64,000 nucleotides of DNA from Blumeriella jaapii (lineage: Eukaryota > Ascomycota > Leotiomycetes > Helotiales > Drepanopezizaceae), in the NCBI GenBank assembly GCA_009599575.1, contig VWND01000064.1, forward strand, positions 1,550,001 through 1,614,000. The letters are read 5' to 3'. A model generated the notes under the pieces. The model was not told the DNA's origin, made no database searches, and was given only the letters and a program-made list of their open reading frames with translations. The translations under genes and the position numbers were made by a program. Positions 54,263 through 64,000 of the stretch are shown one piece after another (within the stretch, counting starts at the first letter, position 1; the number at the start of each line of letters is the position of its first letter).

Positions 54263-55719
54263 ATGTTTTCGAATACGAGCTTTTGATGGGTGGTGTTAGC
54301 GTATGCATCTGCATCCAGGATGCTAGTATGCGTGTTTTCTTCTTGCTTGCTTGCCTAAGAGCGAACAAGGAAGATCCGACGAAAGCAAATTCGGTATCGA
54401 CGCTACGAAACGTGATACTTACCCAGCCAAGCTCCGCTGGGCACAGTGCAGTACAGTACATACAGATGCAATGCACCTGATTAGCACGCATAAGGAATAT
54501 CCTACGAAGGTTTCGCGTTATACCTACCGAATCTGGCGACGGGGTATATACACACGTATAGTATAATACATACAATACATACCTACCTACGGTACTGTAT
54601 TGTACACATACGTGCACCGTCCATACAAACATCGCCTTGTGAAACTTTCTCCGTCCTGGTGACGTACACACGCAACGGAATTTAACACGCACGCCTTTTG
54701 CCTAAAGGGCACCGTACTGAATGTCATGGTTTGGAAAGGCCTGTCTTATCCATGGCGAAGGAATGTTGACCGAGGGTATACGATTCATGCTATCCTGTGA
54801 TACGCCTACGCACGCGTAGGTGTGTGTATATGTGTGTGTGTGTGATGCTGGCGGCGTGCGTCGAGGACTGGGGTATTCCTTTCTTCCATGTGTAAGCATG
54901 TCTGTATAATATAATACATACAGTATATACTGTATATAGGTATGTATATCTATGCGTGTCTTGCTGGCGAGGCAGATGCACCTGGGTGTTTTAAAACGGC
55001 GGATTGGAATTGTGAAGGAGAGATAAGAAGGAAGTGCCTTTTGATGCCGTTGTTACTCAGAAGTGTCTCAAGTGATTCCAGTGCTGGTATTGATATCGGA
55101 TGATATTGGCGGGTGTATAATAAATAGGTACAGTACTGTAAGATCTTACGCGTGAATCAATAGCTATCCGCCGTGGGTAGCTTCCCATAAAAGACATCGT
55201 CCTAAAAAAGATCGTCCTCTTTGTTTCTTTTTTTTCCTTCTTTCACGTACGCCACTTGGAGGCCACAGGATAAATGCATGATTATCACCAATGCATCTCT
55301 CGCATCCAAGCGGAGGTGATATTAGCGTGCATCGATATCGAATATCAGTAGTCTCTGATATAGAAAAACAACAACAACCATCCTTACACGATCCGCAAGA
55401 CTCCCCTCTGCTATCCTCAAGCTTCTGCTTATGTACTTCTTTGTCGCATCTCCATATTACATACCTCTTTCTCTTTCTCTCCCAGGGCACAACGCCCAAA
55501 CCCAAACCGCGAAAGCGGAAGCCCAAACAAGCGTTCGCGATACATCCCTCCCTCTCTCGAAATGACCTCACAGATGACGTGCGAGCGTTTTTCCGCGCCA
55601 TACGAAAGGTATAGGATGCCTCCTAAGACCATCATCATCACCCCGTACCGACTCTGTAACTTCCCACGCGTGCCCGGTGGTGTGGGTTGGCATGGATGCA
55701 TCCACGTCAGAAACCAGGC

Positions 55720-55755
55720 CCTTCCTTCCTTCCTTCCTTCCTTCCTTCCTTCCTT
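55720..55755. repeat. CTTC tetranucleotide microsatellite
   Basis: About nine uninterrupted CCTT/CTTC units. Confidence 0.9.
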
Positions 55756-56147
55756 GCTGGATCCTGGGCTTGGCCGTTCGGATGTTTCTCCGTGGAGTGC
55801 TGGGTGCGTGACGGGGATGGTGGTGGGTGCGTGGTGGGATCGTGAGCGTTTGTACTGTGCTGTGGTTGTCCCTACCCATGAGGGATAGAGAGATCTCGCA
55901 GCTCTCCTGGCATACATAGGGGAGGGAGGTGAGCTACAGGTCTACATCTTGAAAATCTGTGGGAAAATGGGATTTTTGGTAAAGAGAGAGAGAGAGAGGT
56001 GGTCGGGGTGTGGAGTGGATTATAGATAGTGCTTGCTTACCTACTTACCCGAAATGGGTGGAGGTGGTACTGTAGGTAGGTACGGCGCGAATATACACAT
56101 AAGCGAATAAGCAAATCAACTCCATTCTCGATTCAGAAGACACAGAA

Positions 56148-56331
56148 AGAAAGAAAAGAGAAGAAAGGAAAAGAGAGGAAAAGAAAAGAGAACAGAAGAA
56201 AAGAGAAGAAAAGAAAAGAGAAGAAAAGAAAAGAGAAGAAAAGAGAACAGAAGAAAAGAAAAGAGAACAGAAGAAAGGAAAAGAGAAGAAAAGAAAAGAG
56301 AAGAAAAGAAAAGAGAAAAGAAAAAAACAAG
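56148..56331. repeat. Polypurine tract (GAAAA/GAGAA)n, about 185 bp
   Basis: All-purine on the plus strand except a few AACAG interruptions; built of AGAAAAG-type units. Its reverse strand reads as an artificial Phe/Ser/Leu protein in three frames. Confidence 0.9.
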
Positions 56332-57083
56332 AGAAAACACAAAATACCGAAACCATCAGGCTTTTCTCTTACCGCGAGTCCACAACACAATCGCCCGGAA
56401 TCCAACGAGCACCAAACCAGTAAGGTATCGTACAGTACAGCAAGTAAGTAGTAGTACGTGAGCAGGTATGTACAATAGGTGACGAGTCGACTTCACTCCG
56501 TAGACCTCTGTCTGTCTTTCTGTCTGTCTATAATCCTGCCGACGACGGTCTCCGACCAAGCAAGATACGGAGAGAGAGAAGCTGCTCGCTTTCCTGACTC
56601 CGACTCGCGGCGGGTCTCCTGGTCCCCCCTAGCAGCTAGATAGATAGCGCGACGCGACGAACGGGGGAAGAACAGCGGTTCCTGCCCGATGGGTCTCTTT
56701 TGTATGTGCTCTGCTCTGCTTCGCTTCGGGTGTTTGTGGTTCTGGAGCTGGGTTTGGGTTTGGGGCTGTACTGGAGCGAGAGCGCGGAGAAAGTGGCCTA
56801 CGTTGCGTGTTTGTTTGCTTGTTCCTTTCTTTCGTTCTTTCTTTTTAAAGGTGTGGGAGGGGGGTCTTTTCTTTCTTGCTACTAAAATTGCCATGTCTAT
56901 GTCGACCTACATACGTAGCACGCAAGCCAGCTAGCTGTTCACGACGGCGATGCTCGCCAAGCTCGAACCAAGAAGATGGGAGGAAGAAAGGAAGACAGCT
57001 CCTCGAAGGCGAAGCAGCTCTCCGCACCACACACGCCAGCCAACAAGAGCGCGACAAGAACGGCGAGCCGCCGCTCCAGGACC

Positions 57084-58974
57084 TCACTCTCCCAGGTCGA
57101 TCTCGTCAAAGCTCCTCACCAGCGTGAACCTCGCCTTCTCCTCCTCGCTCAGGGCCGCGTTTCCCTCCCTCACGACCACGGCGCTCTGCATGCCGGCTGC
57201 CCTCGCAGCCTCGACCTCCTCGACGCGATCACTCAAGAACAGCCACCTGTGCACGTCCTCGGGCCTCGTGGCCGCGATGCTCGCATAGCTGGCGCTCTCC
57301 GTCTTCGGGCCCGCACTCAGCGTGTCGAAGTAGCCGCTGAGGAGGGGCGTGAGGTCCTTCTCGCCGCGCGCGGCGTCGCCCCCGGTGTGGGCGAAGAGCA
57401 GCTTCTGCGCCGCCACCGAGCCGGAGCTGTAGATGAGCACGGGGACGGGCGCGGCGGCGCGGGAGCAGCGCTGGATGAAGGGCAGCACGTCCGGGAAGAG
57501 CGGGCAGGTGAGCACGCCGGCCTCGTAGCCGGCGCGCCAGAGGTGGCCCTGCAGCGACTTGAGGTAGCCGGCTTTGACGTCGCGCGCGACGAGCTCGTGG
57601 ACGTGGTCGCGCACGGCGCCGGGCGAGGAGCGGTGCTCGGGGGGGAAGGCGGCGAGGTAGGCTGGAGGGAGGGGGCGTCCCAGGAGGTGGCTAGCACTTG
57701 GTCAAGGGCTGTGAGGGCGTAGGGGAACTGAGGGAGGGCGTGGCTTGGTTAGCTGGTGCTTTGGCGGTGGTGAGTGCGAAAGGGAGGGAGACGCGAGAAC
57801 GGAAAGATGGTGGACAGGAGGAGTGGGAGGACGAGGAGCTGGCCTCCCCAGGTCGTGATGGATTGGAAGTGGTCAAGGGATGCTGAAGAAACGGATGCTG
57901 AGGAGGTAGGGGTACTACTGTACAGTCTTGTTTCCCACGAGGGGGGACTGGCGCGGTTTGGAGTATGGTACGCCATGCCAGGACTGTCTGGACTTGAGCG
58001 TTGCGAGACTATCCCGCGAGCATGTTTACCATTACATTCTCGTTGGGCATACATGACCTGAGCAATTTTTTTCTTTCATGCCCACGAGGATGGGGTCCAG
58101 CAATAGAATCTGCAACGTTGCGCGAGTCATCCATCTCCCCGCAACACTTGTCTCGGGAAGAGTCAAATCAAACGAGAGGCCAATCAACCGGACACCAAGA
58201 AAAAGGCATGCAAGCACCCTCGTCCTCGTCCTCGTTCTCGCCCTCGTCCTCGCGCCACGTCGCCGAATCGAGATCCGCACAGGAGCCAGAACCGTGACGC
58301 ACCCCAGACCGGGGACGTTCGGCGAGGTCGAGATTGGCGATGATTTGGTAGAAGACGGGATGTCTGGCTTGCGGCCTTTGCAACACTTGTGCCATACTGT
58401 GTGAGGATCACATCACCAGAGAGGGCGAACTTCCATCGGGCCCTTCGACTTCGCTTGCGGCGGCCATCGACGGCAGGCTGGCGGTCCGTCGCAGGTGGTC
58501 AAAATAACGATGTGCAAATGACGTGAGAACAGCATCTTGAGAGATTGGGAAAGCTTGTCGCTCGGACTGTTGCAATCGTCATGTGACAAACCCAAATCGA
58601 CCGAGAAGATGATGGTGGTGGTGGTACACGCTCGCCAAACAGAAAAGCAGCAGCAGCAGTAGCAGCGAACAGCAGAACCGAACGAGACAAGCTTACCAAG
58701 ACCTCTTTGACGAACGAGATAGGACAGACTGTTCCCTCTGGCAGCAAGTCAGCGATCCATGATCCCCGAATCCTTATGCTTTCCCTCTCATCCACGCCAT
58801 CACATCATGTCCGGGGGTGCAGTCGAAGTAGAAGCGTGAGGTCCAAGCATCGCGGGCTGGCTGGGGTCGAGGTTTGGTTTTGGTTTTGGTTTGGTGAGGA
58901 GGGAAAAACCTACCAATATCCAGTAGGACGACGTCGAACTCGCGCGACGACGACGACGATAACGACGCAGCCAT
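57084..58974 (-). CDS. UTR4: Enolase-phosphatase E1 (acireductone synthase), with a 969-nt intron and a frame break
   Basis: HAD-superfamily enzyme of the methionine salvage pathway converting diketo-5-methylthiopentyl-1-phosphate to acireductone. Exons 58974-58914, 58737-58697 and 57727-57084. The HAD motif I is split over exons 1-2: VVLLDI-EGTVCPISFVKEVL (D19, E21). Exon 3 holds FPYALTALDQVL, motif II LIYSSGSVAAQKLLF, the YFDTLSAGPKTESASYASIA lysine loop and motif III WLFLSDRVEEVEAARAAGM. Introns are 176 and 969 nt, far longer than elsewhere here. In exon 3 near 57660 one base is missing (CAG-CC-TAC before LAAFPPEHRSSPGAVRDHV). Repaired length is 248 residues, normal. Exon 3 is very GC-rich with G/C-ending codons. 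It is the only gene recognised in the last 10 kb. Confidence 0.88.
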
Positions 58975-59899
58975 TTCGCTCGCTCGTCGGTCGCAGCCGA
59001 AAGTCCGTTTCTCCGGAACGATAGACACGAGACCGTAGGTAGGACTTCCCTTCTAACCTCGAATGGTGGCGGTGAGTGCAATCTCTTGAACAGGGGGAGA
59101 TTGAGTAGTATGTACTGTAGGTGTCGGTTGTGTGTGTGTGTGTGTGTGTGTGTTGTTGTTGTTGTTGTTGTTTCTCCGTATTTAGCATCTCGCTAGCTGA
59201 CCGACGACCCGAGGAGCAGCGGAGCCGAGCCAGTGGATGATGAGGATCAGCGGGGCGTGCGTGGGTGCGTACACATACTGTACACAGTACAGTAGGTTGA
59301 GCTGCGGGCGTGCAGGCTGGCAGACAGACTTCACCGCGTGCAGTGCAGCGCATTTGCATGCAGCTCGCAGCAGCAGAAAAGAGGGATTTCTTACTTCGAT
59401 TTCTACCCGATTCGGACAAGGCTCACGTGATACGCGGTTAGGGGTTGTTCGCTTGGCCCGGTAGAGCTCGAATCTGAATCTCCAGAGCATCTTACCGTGC
59501 CTTAGCGCCGACCCTTTTCGGGAACGTCAACCGTTCCTTGGGGACATCATAGCTTCTGAGAGTTCCTAGAGAGTTGTTTGGGATGGGCGGTGAGCAGGAG
59601 GAGGAAGACGATGAAGATGAAGATGAAGAAGATGATGAAGAAGACGAAGGCATGTGTGTGAGAGTAGCGTATGGTACAGTACTCCGTAAGAGGTAGGGGA
59701 TGGCTAGACGGATATCGTGATGGATATCGTATTCGTGGTCTCGCTCTTCTCGGTAAAATGTGAGCACTGTACACTGTGCTCCATTTGGGTCCCATTAATC
59801 AATCAATCAATCTCGAAGCGGATCGACGCCGGGGATCAGGTCCACGGATCCACTTGTGGCGATGGGATGGGACGTTCACGCATGGCATGGCAGTGATTG

Positions 59900-59942
59900 G
59901 TACAGTACAGTACTGTACTGTACTGTACATGTAGTACTGTAC
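59900..59942. repeat. Palindromic CAGTA/TACTG array
   Basis: CAGTA units run head-on into TACTG units. Bases 59900-59923 form a 24-bp perfect palindrome centred between 59911 and 59912, followed by two more TACTG-like units and GTAGTACTGTAC. Confidence 0.9.
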
Positions 59943-60654
59943 GCTCACGTCGCATGAAGATGCTCCACTGCTGAGATGGATCATTGGAGATGGGATGGAT
60001 ACCTCAGTCCACTACTGTACTATACAGTGTAGGGATGCGGCGGGAGGAGGAGGACAGCTGGTCTTTTCCACACCCACCGCGAGATTAAGGTAGAGGGTGA
60101 CCAAAGTATGAGTAAGTGTTGTGGTGCACCAAGGCCGTTCTATTTAGAGTATTCTGTTTTTGGGACCGTAATGTCCGGCCGGTAATGCTCTTGCCAAGTA
60201 ACGTACAGTGGGTAGGTTGGTACTGTACTGTGCTGTACAGTAGAAAATATCTCCAGTACTCAGTACTCAGCATTCAGCACCCCAACCCCCGAACCCAGAC
60301 CGAGCTCATTGGCGCAATTGTTCCCAAATGCACTCCATCCCCCACTATCACGAGATCGCACCGGATGCACAGTACCGTACAGAACCTCGGGATTGGTAGA
60401 CACTGTACATACCTGGGAACACAGCAACCCACTCCTCCGCCCCTCAGAAAAGAAACCAAAAAAGTAAACAAAGAACCACGCGATACGCGAATTTTTTTGG
60501 GGACCTGCCAGCGTGCACATGCGTCTTTCCCCTCTCCCCCACCCCCAGGATCTCAAGCGGGAAAGGCTTCAGGAACTGCTGCATGCTGCATTGCATACGG
60601 CACCCCGTGGAGACGGCGGGTGTCTCGTCTGCCACTCTGCTCTGCTCTCTACAT

Positions 60655-60730
60655 ACAGCACAGCACAGCACAGCACAGCACAGCACAGCACAGTATAGCA
60701 CAGCATAGCACAGCACACAGCACAGCACAC
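60655..60730. repeat. CAGCA pentamer array
   Basis: About thirteen CAGCA units with variants CAGTATAG and CAGCATAG, a one-base variant of the CAGTA unit found nearby. Confidence 0.9.
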
Positions 60731-62304
60731 CGCGAATCGGCCTATGATGCTCTACAGTACTGTACAGTATGTACAGAGGGAACGAGCACCCACAGCACGG
60801 TACTGTATTCTGTATGTACAGTACAGTAGGGTCCCTCGATCGATGCTCCGAGCGCCGTACGCGCACTCACTTACGCTCACCGCACCCACGGAGAAGGCGA
60901 GGAAGATTGGGGAAGGGCAAGCGGAAAGGAAAGCAGAAGCAAGCAGGCAAGCAGGCAAGCCTAGACCGCCGTCGCCGTCGGTCCGTGGTGGTCTGGTCTG
61001 CGCGTGCAGCTCTCGTTCGCTCGGTACTGCACTGTGCTATACTTATACTGTATGTACTGTATTTTATATTAAGCTGTACCGTGCTGTGCCGTTTTGTACT
61101 ACTGTACTACTGCGACTACGACTGCTACATATGGACTGACAGTTACAGAACAGGAAGCGTGTACATACAGCACAGCAAGAACAGTAGTATCTACAAATAC
61201 CACAGTGAGCCGACCTCCGGACAGCGCACAGCCCGCGCAGGAAAGTACTTCAGTTTATGGCATGAAGTCCATGCCTTCGTACGTACAGTTCAGCATAGCA
61301 TAGCACAGGACAATGCCTTGGGCCTTGCTGGGCTGGGGATCGAAACTTTACTTTTAAATCCATGCATACAAACATACCAACATACATACGTAGGATATCT
61401 GTCTTGTATTTTGTATTGTATATACAGTACAGTACAGTATGTATATATATAAATACTAACTAACCAACCAAAAACAGTTAAACACTACTTACTCAAGCAC
61501 CATACCCAGCACACCCAGCACACCCAGCACACACACCACACCACACCACACTACAGCGTACAGCACGTACAGTACAGTAGCTCTCCGTCTTGGCAGCAGC
61601 GCCCCGAAGCTTGACGCTTTCCCCGCTGTTTTTTTTTTAACATTTCAATATTTCTATATCTATGTACACATTTATTCATTCATACACATATATACATTTA
61701 AATACATTCATACACAAACATACATTCATACATTCGTACACATACACATACACACATACATATATACACATAAATATATTTGGATTCGCGACCCAAGCGA
61801 TCCCGTCATCTCCGTACTGCACCCACATGCACACACACACCCACACATACACACACACACATACAGCACAGCACTCTCGCGTCTATACATACATACAAAC
61901 AATACAGTAACGATGACAGCAGTACAGTAAAATAACAACAATAGCGCACCGCTCGAGGAGGAACTCGCGGAAATTGGAGGGGCGCGCGCGCGTGTCGTGT
62001 CGAGCGTGCTCCCTTCACCGCCTCGCCTCGCCTCGCCTACTGTAGCTTGGGCGAGGGACCTGCTCTTCGTTAGGACGTGGATGGAGGGAGCGAGTTGGGG
62101 GGGCAGTTAGTGGCGGTGGTGGTGGTGGTGGTGGTGGTGGGGAAATAGGGTTTGGATAATGTGTGCCATGTTCGCGATCTTTATCTTGATGTTGTGGTTG
62201 TTGTTGCGTTGCTCGTTACTGAAATTGACGGCGGCTTACTTACTGCATCTGCATCTGTATCTATCTGGACGTGGTATTGTACAGTACCTAGCGCCCGCCC
62301 GCCC

Positions 62305-62395
62305 GCCAGCTCACTACCTACCTATCTACCTGTCTACCTGTCTACCTGTCTACCTGTCTACCTACCTACCTACCTACCTACCTACCTACCTACTG
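62305..62395. repeat. CTAC/CTGT tetranucleotide array
   Basis: Alternating CTACCTGT units pass into about ten uninterrupted TACC units, ending in TACTGTAG. Confidence 0.9.
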
Positions 62396-62506
62396 TAGTA
62401 GTTTCGACATGACAAGTTCCACATATACCGCCGGTTCCCGAACCCCCAACGTTGTTTGTTCCAGGGCCTTTGTCGGGACGAGCTTGCGTGACGCGAGGAC
62501 TAGGCG

Positions 62507-62510
<4 letters not shown>

Positions 62511-62550
<40 letters not shown>
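62511..62550. repeat. CT dinucleotide array
   Basis: About eighteen CT units, followed by two copies of a CTCTCTCATTTACAGTACTC-like block (62535-62615) that also carries ACAGTAC. Confidence 0.85.
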
Positions 62551-62551
<1 letters not shown>

Positions 62552-62918
62552 TTTACAGTACTCTCTCTCCGTTTTCTCTCTCTCTCATTTACAGTACTCT
62601 CTCTCCGTTTTCTCTCCGTCCATGCGTGCCTCATCCATCCACCATCCATCCCCCCCTCGCCCAAACCCACCGTGGCCCGCCCCGGCCCCGGCCCCGACCT
62701 CGACCTCGACCTCGACCTGAACCGACCGCGGCGGTACATACATACATACATACCTACAGTACATACGCGAGTACGTCACGAGCCAGCCAGCCGCCGTCAG
62801 TCCGTCCGTCCGTCCGCGTTTCCGTTCAACAGTCGCATCGAAGATTGAAAAAAAAAAAAGAGAAGAAAAAAAAAATACGGTGAACAGCGAGCCAAACGTC
62901 GACAATGTGATATGACGC

Positions 62919-62985
62919 TACTGTACTGTACTGTACTGTACTGTGCTGTACTGTACTGTGCTGTACTGTACTGTGCTGTACTGTG
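62919..62985. repeat. TACTG/TGCTG pentamer array
   Basis: Thirteen or so CTGTA/CTGTG pentamers in a row, the longest such array in the window. Confidence 0.95.
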
Positions 62986-63097
62986 TGTATGTAGAATACG
63001 GGGTCGGAAGCGGCGCTTGGCTTGGCTGAAAGGGCTGGAAGGGGTCTCGCGTTTGGTCTGGGTTGGGAATCGAGATGCGCCTGTGTCTGTCCTGTGT

Positions 63098-63208
63098 GGA
63101 TGGATGGATGGATGGATGGATGGATGGATGGCTTGAGGCATTTACGGTACGGTACGGTACAGTACGGTACAGTGCGAGATGGATGGATGGATGGATGGAT
63201 GGATGGAT
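63098..63208. repeat. Two GGAT arrays flanking a TACGG array
   Basis: GGAT arrays at 63098-63131 and 63178-63208 enclose a pentamer array of TACGG with TACAG variants (63143-63173). Confidence 0.9.
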
Positions 63209-64000
63209 GATTTCTACTGGTATGTTTACTTTTTCCCAAAAAAAAATTCTTTTTTTTTTTCTTTTTTTTTTTTCCTTTTTTTTTCCGTGGAAGATGCGGG
63301 AGGAGCGTCTGCTGGCACCTCGCCTCGCTCGCTCGCTCGCTCGCTAGGTGCTGCTCTGCGCTCGGCTCTGGGAACGGTGGGTGGCGCTTGTCCGGGTGAA
63401 GCAAGGGCGTGGTGTGTACGGTACGGTACGGTACTGTAGGTATGTCTGTATGTATGTACATACTGAATAGTGATGTGGTGGCATTTGAGGCGTGGATCGC
63501 TCGCGGACAACGCAAAGTCGGCCAGCCGATCTTCTCTGCTGGTGATTGGCGGCGTGTCAGCATGAGACATTTTACATTTCGCTTCTGTTCGTTCCTGTTG
63601 TATGTACACAGTACACACACATACATACCGTAGCCGTTCCCTCAGTGCTGTGGACATGTGCAGCCATCGTCAAGATGGCGAAGGTTCACCATTTCATAGA
63701 TTGCCTGCCATTCACGAGAGAGATGAGGTTCCCCCGCGGTAAAGATAGAATAGATTGACCACGGATAAGCAAGCAAGCGATCATGCCACGCCGTTTCGCG
63801 ATCAAGATATTTTTAACTTTCGGCGACACCAGGGCGTTTATCGGTCGGAATTCGGAGGCCACTTCTGTAAGATTTGCTGCTCTGCTCCCCGAAGCGACGC
63901 ACATCCGCTAGCTGCAAACGGGAAGGTCCGGACTTCCAGGGTCTGGTCCCTCGCTTCAGTCGTCCGCGAAGCGAGAAGCCACTTACTTGGGTGTGTGTGT

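Larger units (their letters stand above)
53348..57083. other. Gene-empty, microsatellite-rich region
   Basis: 3.7 kb with no supported gene. Simple repeats dominate from 54.1 kb: TACTG/CAGTA pentamers (54243-54262 and others), GTGT runs (54821-54843), CTTC (55720-55755) and a polypurine tract (56148-56331). Open frames are low complexity. Confidence 0.6.
58975..64000. other. Gene-empty, hyper-microsatellite region to window end
   Basis: 5 kb with no supported gene. A dense succession of di- to hexanucleotide repeats: TG/TTG (59126-59170), GATGAA (59598-59650), CAGCA (60655-60730), GTGG (62110-62142), CTAC/CTGT (62305-62395), CT (62511-62550), TACTG (62919-62985), GGAT (63098-63131 and 63178-63208), poly-T (63248-63285). 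No TTAGGG telomere repeat is seen. Confidence 0.65.

Noticed and set aside
56045..56405. Three overlapping Phe/Ser/Leu-rich frames (minus)
   Set aside because: All are readings of the polypurine tract.
61662..61910. Tyr/His/Thr-rich open frame (plus) and its Cys/Val-rich mirror
   Set aside because: Readings of ACATAC and CACACA repeats.
55720..63210. CRISPR-like regularly spaced repeats
   Set aside because: Tandem microsatellites without unique spacers in a eukaryotic genome.
62826..63626. 266-codon open frame (minus)
   Set aside because: Built from TACTG, GGAT and poly-T repeats (Ser-Thr-Val-Gln and His-Pro-Ser-Ile runs); not a protein.
63900..64000. Chromosome end
   Set aside because: GTGTGT repeats are present but no TTAGGG-type telomere repeat.

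Overview
The window is nuclear DNA of a filamentous ascomycete (Pezizomycotina). Protein genes are split by short introns of mostly 44-110 nt with fungal splice and branch signals. The gene set is typical of such fungi: NAD-dependent glutamate dehydrogenase, kynureninase, Pet127, Rai1, Get4 and an Avt-type vacuolar transporter. An intron-containing tRNA-Gly is present. The class cannot be settled from sequence alone; intron sizes and protein flavour would fit Leotiomycetes. There is no prokaryotic, viral or CRISPR content, and no secondary-metabolite cluster was recognised.

Layout. 1-6.5 kb: the 5' part of NAD-glutamate dehydrogenase (minus), then kynureninase and a mitochondrial DUF1640/CCDC90-type protein (plus). 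6.5-13.4 kb: an AT-rich, gene-poor block around one secreted cupin, with a short RNA-like hairpin and a promoter-like block shared by two sites. 13.4-25.3 kb: a dense housekeeping stretch with a GH18 chitinase ending in RDEL, RFC4, an unannotatable-by-ORF 112-aa membrane protein with a 17-nt exon, a YheT-family hydrolase, cohesin loader Mau2/Scc4 and Pet127. 25.3-39.3 kb: a tandem duplication with transition differences, a CYSTM mini-protein, RNA polymerase I subunit A49, an FHA-domain checkpoint-type kinase, a sugar transporter and a Cys-knuckle protein. 40.8-47.4 kb: mitochondrial malic enzyme, Rai1, a 129-aa protein and Get4. 47.7-51.2 kb: tRNA-Gly(CCC), then an AT-rich block with degenerate repeats and a 130-bp hairpin. 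51.2-53.3 kb: an Avt-type amino-acid transporter. 53.4-64 kb: about 10 kb of extreme microsatellite density holding a single gene, enolase-phosphatase E1 of the methionine salvage pathway, whose introns are swollen.

Most genes are unrelated housekeeping functions, often arranged as close divergent pairs (chitinase/RFC4, hydrolase/MAU2, RAI1/129-aa gene) or convergent pairs (RFC4/112-aa gene, 129-aa gene/GET4). Two genome-level signals stand out. The first is a family of TACTG/CAGTA pentamer arrays, dispersed near genes and massed in the last 10 kb. The second is a set of isolated reading-frame breaks inside otherwise conserved proteins (RFC4, sugar transporter, malic enzyme, vacuolar transporter, enolase-phosphatase). 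Because they hit essential genes and leave both flanks conserved, consensus errors are the simplest explanation, but this needs checking. Exon coordinates below were deduced by eye from splice signals and protein continuity.
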